Positions 32,059 to 42,963 are shown, counted from the first letter of the stretch. The stretch is 64,000 nt of DNA from Syngnathus acus (GCF_901709675.1 NC_051106.1:3110001-3174000); one strand, 5' to 3'. The notes: generated by a model not told the origin, from the sequence alone. A program made the numbers and translations.

Positions 32059-32124
<66 letters not shown>

Positions 32125-32513
32125 AACATTTAAGTTATAACTTGTCTGGTGTTTTACTCCTTGTTTTTATATTCGCCAATCAAAACATAAAAATCAGACA
32201 TTTGGTTAACTGCTTTATATGACAATATGTACATGTGTTTTACGTTATCTGAGTTGGTGTCCCCAAAATTAACAAATGTCGGCATAACGGTTTTTTTCAA
32301 CCTTTTATTCAAACACAAACACATTCGATATATAATAACACCATCAACTACAAGCCAACAAAAACAAAATTAAAACCTCAATGTCGGCATAAAGTGTGTC
32401 GGCTGGCAATGGCATAGCGGCAACGCTGTCTGTCACTCACTCGTGAATCTTCGCGAACGACCAATCAGCAGCGCCAGCGAGCGTTAGATGGAGGAGGGAC
32501 TTTACGAGTCAGT
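31431..32513 (+). mobile_element. hAT-like element, left copy, rearranged
   Basis: Starts TAGTGTTGGCTCGTGAGTGA and is full of GAACGAATC-type words. The inner part 32128-32400 matches 43050-43310 of the right-hand copy. A 55-bp segment (31622-31676) recurs at 32461-32515, where the element runs into a TA microsatellite, so its own 3' terminus is lost. Contains an ATT microsatellite. No transposase ORF seen. Confidence 0.65.
32057..32121 (+). repeat. (ATT)n microsatellite
   Basis: About 21 uninterrupted ATT units inside the left hAT-like element. Confidence 0.95.
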
Positions 32514-32530
32514 GATATATATATATATAC

Positions 32531-32584
<54 letters not shown>

Positions 32585-32604
32585 ATATATATATATATAT
32601 ATTT

Positions 32605-32662
<58 letters not shown>

Positions 32663-32696
32663 ATATATATATATATATATATATTGATATATATAT

Positions 32697-32732
<36 letters not shown>
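32514..32732. repeat. (TA)n microsatellite with adjacent (AC)n
   Basis: Nearly pure TA from 32514 to 32698 with a few TTGATATATA interruptions, then an AC run of about 15 units. It can form hairpins on either strand. The Ile/Tyr-repeat ORFs across it are artefacts. Confidence 0.95.
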
Positions 32733-32736
<4 letters not shown>

Positions 32737-32830
32737 CGGATTCGGTTGAAGTTGGGAAATTTTGTAAAATGTAAATAAAAACAAAATACAATGATTTGAA
32801 CATCCAATACACTACAAAGACAATATATCA
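32733..32830 (-). repeat. Second copy of the repeat at the window start
   Basis: Reverse complement of about 150-250, sharing ACAAACCGGATTCGGTTGAA and the following 80 bp. Both copies adjoin TG/TA microsatellites, which suggests that the microsatellite is part of the element. Confidence 0.7.
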
Positions 32831-32895
32831 TCAAGGCAAAATAATAACAGTAGCCATAGAAACAAGCACCCTAACTCAAGTAATACTACTATAGT

Positions 32896-33190
32896 TCATA
32901 GTGCATATGTCATTTGTGAATACGTGTCGTTAAACAGCAGTTTTAAACATGAAGGACAAAAGGTCAAAGAAATGGATAAGAAGTTGATTAAATACTTTGG
33001 CACCCCTGAAATGAAGACTAAATTTGGACAGGGAAGTTCGTGTGGGGGGCAACTTAAGTCTAGCATTATTTCTGGTGTTATGACAGTGATAGTCTTCCCT
33101 TCTCCTGTAAAAGCTATTGAGTGTAATGGGGAACTGATTGTGGGTTGCTTTGAAGACAAACTGAGCTGTGTCCTTTCCTTTTAATAACAC
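32896..33190 (-). mobile_element. LINE reverse-transcriptase ORF2 3' relic
   Basis: The minus-strand frame encodes HCHNTRNNARLKLPPTRTSL followed by FRGAKVFNQLL. This is the pattern (YNTR...LP..RT...F.GAK.WN.LP) of the extreme C terminus of fish non-LTR retrotransposon ORF2. The upstream RT and endonuclease parts are missing, so it is a 5'-truncated dead copy. Confidence 0.6.
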
Positions 33191-33217
33191 TCAATAAACG
33201 TTTTGGAAGAGAGGAGA

Positions 33218-33808
33218 TGTTGGGTTCACAACATTTATCTGAAAAGAATCTCACAGAGGCAGGAGATGTCTTCCATGGCAAGCGACTTTTGCAGAAGGGC
33301 GCAAACCAGACACACAGCAAGTGTGGCTGAGATTCGCGCTCTTCCTCCAGTTTAGTCGTGCCTTTTATTGAGGAACAACAATGGGGCAAGTGTACATGAA
33401 TGCGTAGTTTCTTAGGCAGGAAGGACACTCCACAATTACATCTCATGACCACAGAACAACAGGGATACTATTATGGACAGGGCAGTATGGTCGTCTCATG
33501 ATTTTAGCTTAACAAAGACGTAGTCTTAGTGCCCCTGGGATGCATACCTCTGTGGCGTACTCATGACTTCTACTTAAATAAGACGTTTGTCTGCTTCAGC
33601 CATCCCATGACAACCTCATGATCTGTTCATGTATAGCTAACTATGGGGCATTGTGTAGCGCGACTCATGACTCCAGTCAGGGGCTCCTTAGCCAGCCATA
33701 TGCTCCCAAGTCATTATCACAAGGTCAAACTGTCACATACTGTGGAAGATCTTGCACACATAAGTCGATACATAGAATCCAATGATAAAAAGTACATTTT
33801 CCCCAACA
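33218..33808 (-). mobile_element. Solo LTR, copy 1
   Basis: Starts TGTTGGGTTCACAACA and ends TTTCCCCAACA, so it has TG...CA ends with inverted TGTTGGG/CCCAACA. On the minus strand an AATAAA lies in the right place before a presumed R-U5. Flanks do not repeat, implying later rearrangement. Related to 36205-36798 and 40818-41395. No internal viral genes nearby. Confidence 0.75.
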
Positions 33809-33938
33809 ATACTAGAATAGAATTATCATAAAGTCTGCTCAAATAGAAGGTGAGAACTTCATGGATCATTGCTCATCTACCCAAGACACTCAGAATTCTC
33901 AATCGACTCTTTGGAAACTGACTGAGCAGGCAACAGGG

Positions 33939-35467
33939 TTAGGTGTGGGCTTCTGTGTGCCTGATTAGGCTTACCCTTTGAGAGAATTTTAGGCCACAAA
34001 CTGAGCATGAAAAAGGTTCCTCGCCAGTGTGGATTCTTGTGTGCTTTTTTAAATGTCCACTCTGAGAGAATATTTGGCCACAAACTGAGCATGAAAAAGG
34101 TTTCTCGCCAGTGTGGATTCTTGTATGAGATTTTAAGCTTACCTTTTGAGAGAATTTTTGGCCACAAACTGAGCATGAAAAAGGTTTCTCGCCAGTGTGG
34201 ATTCTTGTGTGTGTTTTTAAATGTCCCACCTCAGAGAATTTTTGCCCACAAACAGAGCATGAAAAAGGTTTCTCGCCAGTGTGGATTCTTGTATGAGATT
34301 TTAAGCTTACCTTTTGAGAGAATTTTTGGCCACAAACTGAGCATGAAAAAGGTTTCTCGCCAGTGTGGATTCTTGTGTGCTCTTTTAAATGTCCACTCTG
34401 AGAGAATTTTTGGCCACAAACTGAGCATGAAAAAGGTTTCTCGCCAGTGTGGATTCTTGTATGAGATTTTAAGCTTAGCCTTCGAGAGAATTTTTGGCCA
34501 CAAACTGAGCATGAAAAAGGTTTCTCGCCAGTGTGGATTCTTGTATGAGATTTTAAGTTTCCCCTTTGAGAGAATTTTTGGCCACAAACTGAGCATGAAA
34601 AAGGTTTCTCGCCAGTGTGGGTTCTTGTGTGCCTTTTTAAATGTCCACTCCGAGAGAATTTTTGGCCACAAACTGAGCATGAAAAAGGTTTCTCGCCAGT
34701 GTGGATTCTTGTGTGCGTTTTAAAAGTTGCCCTGTGAGAGAATTGTTGGCCACAAACTGAGCATGAAAAAGGTTTCTCGCCAGTGTGGATTCTTGTATGA
34801 GATTTTAAGCTTTCCTTTTGAGAGAATATTTGGCCACAAACTGAGCATGAAAAAGGTTTCTCACCAGTGTGGATTCTTGTGTGCCTGATTAAGCTTACCC
34901 TTTGAGAGAATTTTTGGCCACAAACTGAGCATGAAAAAGGTTTCTCGCCAGTGTGGATTCTTGTGTGCTCTTTTAAATGTCCACTCTGAGAGAATTCTTG
35001 GCCACAAACTGAGCATGAAAAAGGTTTCTCGCCAGTGTGGATTCTTGTATGAGATTTTAAGCTTTCCTTTCGAGAGAATATTTGGCCACAAACTGAGCAT
35101 GAAAAAGGTTTCTCACCAGTGTGGATTCTTGTGTGCCTGATTAAGCTTACCCTTTGAGAGAATTTTTGGCCACAAACTGAGCATGAAAAAGGTTTCTCGC
35201 CAGTGTGGATTCTTGTGTGCTCTTTTAAATGTCCACGCTGAGAGAATTCTTGGCCACAAACTGAGCATGAAAAAGGTTTCTCACCAGTGTGGATTTTTGT
35301 GTGCATTGTTAAATGTTCCCTCCGAGAGTATTTTAGGCCACAATCTGAGCAGAAAAAGTTTTTCTTTCTTGTGTACATTCTCATGTGTTGTTTCAAGCTA
35401 CTGCTATGAGCAAAACAAATTCCACAGTGAGAACATTGCCTGTGTTTGTTTTGAGACTCATCATCAT

Positions 35468-35498
<31 letters not shown>

Positions 35499-36165
35499 AG
35501 CAGCAGGAACATGTGACAACACCTCATCACTATCTGACGGTGGAGCTGCTTGTGATCCTCCACAGTGGTCTCCATCACCTCTGGTCATTTGTTGACTTGA
35601 GCTGCAGCTGGGAGGCTCCGCCCCTGTGCTCACCTTATGTTGACCCTCATCTAAACGCTTCACAGGAACCCCAGTCAATGGCATCTTGCAGGTATCTTCC
35701 TCCTCCTTTCTAATGTCGCAGGAGTCCTCTCCCTCCTCTTCATTACATGGCCGCTCCGGCTCGTCCTCTTTTATAGTGCATAGAAACTTCTGCTCCATTT
35801 GTTCATTGAAGTGGTGGACCTCTTTGCCCACATCTTCCTCTTTAATGCGAGTGCGGTCTGGCTCCTCCTGCTTAGGACGAATAACTTCACTGATTTCTGC
35901 AAAACAAGACAAACACATATTAACAATGAAAGTACAGTTGAAGAGAAACTGGCAAAACCTATACAAGGACTTTTTCAATCAGCATATCACGCATGATTTC
36001 AATAGAATTCTACTAAAAATAAACACTGGAAGAGGATTCATAATAGAAGCTAGACGTGTACTAACCTGCTCTGCGCAACACAACATAAGGCTGCAGCCAA
36101 AGATGTTCCAGTCGTCGACGACTGCGGTCCTTTTCCTTCACGTACTCTGCTGTGGTCCCAGACAT
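33939..36165 (-). CDS. C2H2 zinc-finger protein, 18 tandem fingers (gene A)
   Basis: Predicted sequence-specific DNA-binding protein of the large teleost C2H2 family; target unknown. Exon 1 is 36165-36066 (33 aa, start MSGTTAEYVKEKDRSRRRLE, a short conserved leader typical of fish zinc-finger genes). Exon 2 is 35896-33939; 2058 nt, 685 aa. Residues 35-180 are acidic with KQEEP and IKEEDVG motifs and a poly-Ala/poly-Asp run from GCT/GAT microsatellites. Residues about 182-685 hold 18 fingers of 28 aa with TGEKPFSCSVCGQ linkers. Finger 1 ends HMRMYT, so its last zinc-binding His is Tyr. Fingers 3-5 and 6-8 are near-duplicates. No KRAB, SCAN or BTB domain seen. Inferred tandem paralogue of 37540-39502. 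Confidence 0.88.
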
Positions 36166-36204
36166 TTTCACACTGCAATCACAACACTTGTTCAACAATG
36201 TTTG

Positions 36205-36798
36205 TGTTGGGTTCACAACATTTATCTGAAAAGAATCTCACAGAGGCAGGATATGTCTTCGATGGCAAGCGAGCTTCTGCAGAAGGGCGCGACCCAGACA
36301 CACAGCAAGTGTGGCTGAGATCCGCGCCCTTCTCCCAGTTTGGTCGTGCCTTTTATTGAGGAACAACAGTGGGGGGAGTCTACATGAATGCATGGTTTCT
36401 TAAACAGGAATGACATCTCATAATTACATCTCATGACCACAGAAACAGGGATGCTATTATAGAAAGAGCAGTATGGTCGTCTAATGACTTTAACCAGATT
36501 AAGCAGGAGGGTCTTAGTGCCCCTGAGATGCATACATCCGTGGCGTACTCATGACTTTAGATTAAATAAGACATTTGTCTGCTTTAGCAATCTCATAATA
36601 GACTCATGACCTAGTCATGACTAGCTAACGAAGGAGTTTATTGTATAACGCAATTCATGACCCCGGCCATGTGCTCCTTAGCCAGCCATATGTGCCCAAG
36701 TCATTATCACGAGGTCAAACTGTCACATACTGTGGAAGATCTTGCACACATAAGTAGATACATAGAATCCAATGATAAAAAGTATATTTTTCCCAACA
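36205..36798 (-). mobile_element. Solo LTR, copy 2, directly upstream of zinc-finger gene A
   Basis: TGTTGGG...CCCAACA ends. The minus-strand AATAAA (36352-36357) shows that it points the same way as gene A, whose start codon is 40 bp downstream. The equivalent place in gene B (about 39540) has no LTR. Confidence 0.75.
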
Positions 36799-36848
36799 GA
36801 CATTACATCTCATGACCACAGAACAACAGGGATACTATTATGGACAGA
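36799..36848 (-). mobile_element. Fragment of the same LTR family
   Basis: About 50 bp matching the interior of the LTR (33435-33484) abuts the outer end of copy 2 and is cut by the SINE that follows. This suggests a second, truncated LTR. Confidence 0.6.
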
Positions 36849-36849
36849 G

Positions 36850-37129
36850 CAGGGGGGACACCCTGAACCGGTTGCCAGCCGATCGCAGGGCACACAGAGA
36901 CAAACAACCATTTGCACTCGCACTCACACCTAGGGACAACGTGGAGTCTTCAATCGGCCTACCAAGCACGTTTTTGGGATGTGGGAGGAAACCGGAGTGC
37001 CCGAAGAAAACCCATGCGGGCCCGGGGAGAACATGCAAACTCCACACAGGGAGGGCCGGAGGTGGAATCGAACCCGCAACCTCCTAACTGTGAGGCGGAC
37101 GTGCTACCCAGTGCGCCAACGAGCCGCCT
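36850..37129 (-). mobile_element. tRNA-derived SINE
   Basis: On the minus strand the head reads GCGGCTCGTTGGCGCACTGG (A-box-like) and later GGTTGCGGGTTCGATTCC (B box), spaced as in a tRNA promoter. The conserved fish SINE body follows (GGAGTTTGCATGTTCTCCCC). Confidence 0.8.
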
Positions 37130-37539
37130 GGGGGATATCCAACACTATTTTATTTTTCATTTTATTGATCCACATGAACATGAAAAGCAGAACAATACAA
37201 AATCCTAAACAGCCACTAATAAAAACTAAGCAACTTGCCCTGAATATGAACACACAACTAAAAACAAAATAAAGTGTAATGAAAAATACAAAACTATTAT
37301 CATCTCAAGGCCAGTTAACTTTATTTTCAAATTCATTGGTAAAACTAAAATGAAATGAACTTCTCACAGCAGTAAAGGGAAGGAGTTCAGCATCTCAATC
37401 AAAAGGTGCATACTAGAATAGAATTATCATAAAGTCTGCTCAAATAGAAGGTGAGAACTTCATGGATCACTGCTCATCTACCCAAGACACTCAGAATTCT
37501 CAATAGACTCTTTGGCAACTGACTGAGCAGGCAACAGGG

Positions 37540-38430
37540 TTAGGTGTGGGCTTCTGTGTGCCTGATTAAGCTTACCCTTTGAGAGAATTTTTGGCCACAA
37601 ACTGAGCATGAAAAAGGTTTCTCGCCAGTGTGGATTCTTGTGTGCCTGATTAAGCTTACCCTTTGAGAGAATTTTTGGCCACAAACTGAGCATGAAAAAG
37701 GTTTCTCGCCAGTGTGGATTCTTGTGTGCTTTTTTAAATGTCCACTTTGAGAGAATTTTTGGCCACAAACTGAGCATGAAAAAGGTTTCTCGCCAGTGTG
37801 GATTCTTGTGTGTATTTTTAAATGTCCCACCTCAGAGAATTTTTGCCCACAAACTGAGCATGAAAAAGGTTTCTCGCCAGTGTGGATTCTTGTATGAGAT
37901 TTTAAGCTTTCCTTTAGAGAGAATATTTGGCCACAAACTGAGCATGAAAAAGGTTTCTCGCCAGTGTGGATTCTTGTGTGCCTTTTAAAAGTTGCCCTGT
38001 GAGAGAATTGTTGGCCACAAACTGAGCATGAAAAAGGTTTCTCGCCAGTGTGGATTCTTGTATGAGATTTTAAGCTTTCCTTTTGAGAGAATATTTGGCC
38101 ACAAACTGAGCATGAAAAAGGTTTCTCACCAGTGTGGATTCTTGTGTGCATTTTAAAATTTACCCTCCGAGAGAATTTCTGGCCACAAATTGAGCATGAA
38201 AAAGGTTTCTCGCCAGTGTGGGTTCTTGTGTGCCTTTTCAAATGTTCACTCCGAGCGAATATTTGGCCACAAACTGAGCATGAAAAAGGTTTCTCGCCAG
38301 TGTGGATTCTTATGTGCATTTTTAAATTTACCCTCCGAGAGAATTTCTGGCCACAAACTGAGCATGAAAAACGTTTCTCGCCAGTGTGGATTTTTGTGTG
38401 CATTGTTAAATGTTCCCTCCGAGAGTATTT

Positions 38431-38475
<45 letters not shown>

Positions 38476-38516
38476 AGCTGCAGCAGGATCATCATCATCA
38501 TCATCATCATCGTCAT

Positions 38517-38547
<31 letters not shown>

Positions 38548-39502
38548 AGCAGGAACATGTGACAACACCTCATCACTATCTGACGGTGGAGCTGCTTGTG
38601 ATCCTCCACAGTGGTCTCCATCACCTCTGGTCATTTGTTGACTTGAGCTGCAGCTGGGAGGCTTCGCCCATGTGCTCACCTTATGTTGACCCTCATCTAA
38701 ACGCTTCACAGGAACACCAGTCAATGGCATCTTGCAGGTATCTTCCTCCTCCTTTCTAATGTCGCGAGAGTCCTCTCCCTCCTCTTCATTACAAGGCCGC
38801 TCCGGCTCTTCCTCTTTTATAGTGCATAGAAACTTCTGCTCCATTTGTTCATTGAAGTGGTGGACCTCTTTGCCCACATCTTCCTCTTTAATGCGAGTGC
38901 GGTCTGGCTCCTCCTGCTTAGGACGAATAGCTTCACTGATGTCTGCAAAACAAGACAAACACATATTAACAATGAAAGTTACAGTTGAAGAGAAACTGGC
39001 AAAACCTATACAAGGACTTTTTCAATCAGCATATCACACAGGATTTCAATAGAATTCTACTAAAAAATAAACACTGGAAGAGGATTCATAATATAGGGTG
39101 TTTCATAAAGTACGCAGTTTTTAAAAATGCAATAAATCAGCCAAAATCGATGCAAAATTCAAAATTTTTATTTAATTTCATTCAACATATACTTCAATTT
39201 AATAATGAAAAATGATATCGAGCATATGTCCACCTCCAATGGGACGTCAAACGCTTTGTGTGGCGGGCTCCATCTAGTGTGGAAACTGAGAAGTGCAACA
39301 GAGTTGAGCTCAAGCTTCTTGTGCGGGCCATATTCAATTATGTTTTCAGAATTTGCTGCGGGCCAATAAGACCCCTGGTATAGAAGCTAGACGTGTACTA
39401 ACCTGCTCTGCGCAACACAACATAAGGCTGCAGCCAAAGATGTTCCAGTCGTCGACGACTGCGGTCCTTTTCATTCACGTACTCTGCTGTGGTCCCAGAC
39501 AT
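37540..39502 (-). CDS. C2H2 zinc-finger protein, 10 complete fingers plus one half finger (gene B)
   Basis: Tandem paralogue of gene A. Exon 1 is 39502-39403 (33 aa, one residue different from A, Asn for Lys). Exon 2 is 38942-37540; 1503 nt, 500 aa. The acidic N-terminal region is almost identical to A. The stretch that in A encodes finger 1 and the Cys half of finger 2 is replaced by long Asp and Ala runs. The first finger-like unit therefore begins EKYSRREHLTMH without its two cysteines and cannot bind zinc normally. Ten complete fingers follow, ending HTEAHT as in A. Its intron carries an insertion absent from A. DNA target unknown. Confidence 0.85.
38431..38543 (+). repeat. Compound (ATC)n/(AGC)n microsatellite inside gene B
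   Basis: Runs of ATC and AGC that on the coding (minus) strand give GAT (Asp) and GCT (Ala) codons. Gene A has a shorter counterpart at 35458-35505. The expansion coincides with loss of one and a half zinc fingers. Confidence 0.9.
39098..39383. mobile_element. Insertion in intron 1 of zinc-finger gene B
   Basis: Comparison with the intron of gene A (36035-36060) shows about 280 extra bases here, bounded by TATAG on both sides, starting GGTGTTTCATAAAGTACGC. Gene A therefore represents the empty site. Family not identified. Confidence 0.6.
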
Positions 39503-39677
39503 TTTCACACTGCAATCACAACACTTGTTCAACGATGTTTGGCTAACAAAAGTGTCTTTTGGACAGCGGCGAGTGAGCTATTTGTTGAAGTAATTGAATA
39601 TAGGTGATCTCGTATTTACGCGATAGTATTTTGTGCTGTGCTAGATAGTTTGGCAAGAAAATACACTTAGCAAAAGA

Positions 39678-39685
39678 GTCTAGTC
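39678..39685. repeat. Target-site duplication GTCTAGTC (left)
   Basis: Identical to 40646-40653 at the other end of the hAT relic. Eight bases is the hAT-superfamily length. Confidence 0.85.
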
Positions 39686-40645
39686 CAGGGGTGGGCAAAC
39701 CTTTTGACTTGCGGGCCGAATTGGGTTCTAAATTTTGACAGGGGGGCCGAACCAGGAGCAGATGGATGTAGTGTTTGTGTGAAGTAATATAAATGACATG
39801 TAAAAGTCATTGCATAAAAGGTTTTTACTTTTAGTAGATACTAAAGCATGGATATTAAAAAAAGCTTTTTGAAAACAAATGCATTTATTAACAGCATTAA
39901 AACAATATTTCACCAAAAAACTACTATCAGTGATTCTTATTAAATACGACACTGTTATGATGAATAACATTTTCCATCACTTCCACGCCTGCAGGTCACA
40001 TTTATGAAATATGTTTATCTAATGAGGCGAAATCACATCTAACGGCAAACATTCTGACCAAATACATCATCTTGAAGAATCAGTGAAAGAATACATCTAA
40101 ATAAAGCAATAAAGAAATCAATAGTATTGTTGGTTTCCCTTTTTTGCTAGTGCATCATAGTCTGGAGTAAAATTTGTTGTGGTAATTCTTAGGATAGAGC
40201 CGAGGTGTCGGTCCATTAACCTAGATCTGTGACGGGCTTTGTTGACGTTCATGTGGCTGAACGTCTTCTCACACACGTAGGTCGAGCCAAATTGTCCACT
40301 CTTTTTTAACATTCGGCACTCAGTGTCCACCTTTCTTTTCTTCGGGCCACTCATTTTAATGGAAGGATTCCAGGGGAAGGTTTGTGGGTGGCATTAGCGT
40401 AAAACTGTATCTGAAAATTACGAATTACGAGAATATTGACGTCACAGCCTACACTCGAAATTCGGCACTGATAGATGAAATTACTATGTATTCCTGAGTA
40501 CGCACACGCACTTGTGAGTGTGCACCGAGCTTTCTGACACGGCTCCCGGGAGTAAATGCGCGGGCGGGCGCTTCCCCTACTACTATTTATTCAGGTTTGG
40601 CGGGCCGGATTAAACGGCCCCGTGGGCCGGATGTGGCCACGTCTG
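39686..40645 (-). mobile_element. Internally deleted hAT transposon relic
   Basis: Perfect 8-bp duplication on both sides, with inverted ends CAGGGGTGGGCAAAC and CAGACGTGGCCACATC. A minus-strand ORF (40118-40354) joins a transposase-like start (MSGPKKRKVDTECR) directly to a C-terminal dimerisation segment (GSTYVCEKTFSHMNVNKARH). Most of the catalytic region is deleted. Resembles the hAT group related to GTF2IRD2/ZBED-type proteins. Non-autonomous. Confidence 0.75.
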
Positions 40646-40817
40646 GTCTAGTCGCTCGCATTGTTTCACAACGCCTATGTACCTAGGAATTCCTAACAAA
40701 ATAAAAATAGGTGTTGGAATAATTAGATCAACTTTAGCTTTTATCTATGGACTGTTGTTGATTGAGGCCATTCGTCTTATTTTATATAAACATGACTGCT
40801 CAATCAGAGCACGTATA

Positions 40818-41395
40818 TGTTGGGTTCACAACATTTATCTGAAAAGAATCTCACAGAGGCAGGATATGTCTTCGATGGCAAGCGATCATCTGCAGATGGG
40901 CACAATCCAGACACACACAGCAAGTGTGGCTGAGATCTGCGCCCTTCCTTCAGTTTGGTCGTGCCTTTTATTGAGGAACAAACAATGGGGCAAGTGTACA
41001 TGAATGCATAGCTTCTTTAGACAGGAAGGACATTCCACAGCACAACAGGATACTATCTGGACAGAAGCGATATGGTCGGCTCATGACTTTAGCTAGAAGA
41101 AAGACGTAGTCTTAATGCCTATGGGACGGATACCCCTGTGGCGTTCTCATGACCTCCACTTAAATAGGACGTTTGTCTGCTTCAGTTATCGCATGACAAC
41201 CTCATGTCCTGTTTATGAGTAATAGAAATGGGGCTTATTGTATAGCGCGGCTCGTGACTCCAAACATGAGCTCCTTAGCCAGCCATCTGCTCCCAAGTCA
41301 ACATCACGAGGTCAAAATGTCACATCCTGTAGAAGATCTTGCACACATAAGTAGATACATAGAATCCAATGATAAAAAGTATATTTTTCCCAACA
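40818..41395 (-). mobile_element. Solo LTR, copy 3, with intact 5-bp target duplication
   Basis: TGTTGGG...CCCAACA ends flanked by GTATA at 40813-40817 and 41396-41400. The 5-bp duplication and TG/CA ends mark LTR-retrotransposon integration followed by LTR-LTR recombination. Same orientation as the other two copies. Confidence 0.88.
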
Positions 41396-41560
41396 GTATA
41401 CAGAGCTGTGTAACCTTCCAATACACATAGGCACAGACCACTGACAACACACACACACACACACACACACATAGGGCAGTGACTCTCGCATAGATACCAA
41501 ATGGTCAGGTGACGATACCAAATAGTCAGGAAACAGCAGAGCAGAGATTTACCTTATAAC

Positions 41561-41869
41561 AGGGGTGTCAAACTAATTTTTTCACAGGCCGCATTGTAGT
41601 CATAGCTTCTTTCGGAGGGCCATTATGACTGTCAACCCAAATAAATGTATGAGCACCTCGTATTATATACAGTAAAAGCTACAAAACAAACTGAGAAATA
41701 ACTCGTTTTCAAATCAGACGAGTAAAAACTGGTCAAATATTTCAAAAAGAGATATCGTTAAAAGTGAAGACAATTTGCAATTCCAGTAGTGACAATTTGT
41801 CTTCGCGTGCCACATAAAATGATGTGGCGCGCCGTATCTGGCCCCCGGGCCTTGCGTTTGACACCTGTG
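41561..41869. mobile_element. hAT-like MITE with 8-bp duplication CCTTATAA
   Basis: Starts CAGGGGTGTCAAACTAAT and ends with the inverse GTTTGACACCTGTG. CCTTATAA precedes (41553-41560) and follows (41870-41877) it. Relative of 7673-7922. Confidence 0.8.
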
Positions 41870-41991
41870 CCTTATAAGGACATCTTTTTGCTTTTCCGCT
41901 TTTTCCTGACAGCACAAAACCTTCTTACCTGGAGAGTGGGGGTTGTTGTTTCATCTGCTGTATTGCTGCGTCTACTGACCGCCATTAAACA

Positions 41992-42440
<449 letters not shown>

Positions 42441-42963
42441 ATCTTGCCAATAAAGAACCAACTATAACTCCACATCTTTAGTTTTCTTTCTGAACGACAG
42501 ACATCTCAAACAACACGCAATACTTGTTTTGTTTACAACGTTAACTTAAAGCGACCCAATACACGAAACAAAATCTCATGTAGATCGGACCCGTTTTAGC
42601 AAACCTGATTACGCGTTATCATCCGGTCGAGTGCATGAAGGCATTGAGATTTAAAATCCAGAGCATCCCTGCCTGCAACTATCACTGCTAATCCTCGACT
42701 TTGAGTATTTCCACAGTATTGCTCTTGGTACAGGTAAGAACCAGCATGTGATGATGGCTCATTTGAGATCCAACATTCGTCGAGGGTAATCAAGCTAAAT
42801 ATCATAAAATTAGCACTGTGGTAGCTACCATGCTAATGAAAGCAGCCCGCACTTCTGTACTGCAACCAAGCAGTACTACAAATAACGTTGCTAACGTGCT
42901 GCTAACTTGATAACTTAGGTCCATCGTCGTAACTTACCTCTTTCGTCGTTGCGGTTGTCGTGT

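Noticed and set aside
32465-32834. Three overlapping Ile/Tyr-repeat ORFs
   Set aside because: Pure translation of a TA dinucleotide repeat.
32924-33184. Plus-strand 86-aa ORF
   Set aside because: The opposite frame matches the LINE ORF2 C-terminal pattern, so the plus frame is its shadow.
33939-35300. Regularly spaced repeats that superficially resemble a CRISPR array
   Set aside because: The period is 84 bp, the repeats are coding zinc-finger units, and the host is a vertebrate.
34007-35713. Plus-strand ORFs with repeated MKKVSRQCGFL units across 34007-35713 and 37692-38759
   Set aside because: They are the antisense of the 84-bp zinc-finger repeat; the minus strand encodes textbook C2H2 fingers.
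36990-37110. Candidate tRNA gene from A and B boxes
   Set aside because: Boxes belong to a SINE; no acceptor or anticodon stem forms. The same holds for 41992-42060.
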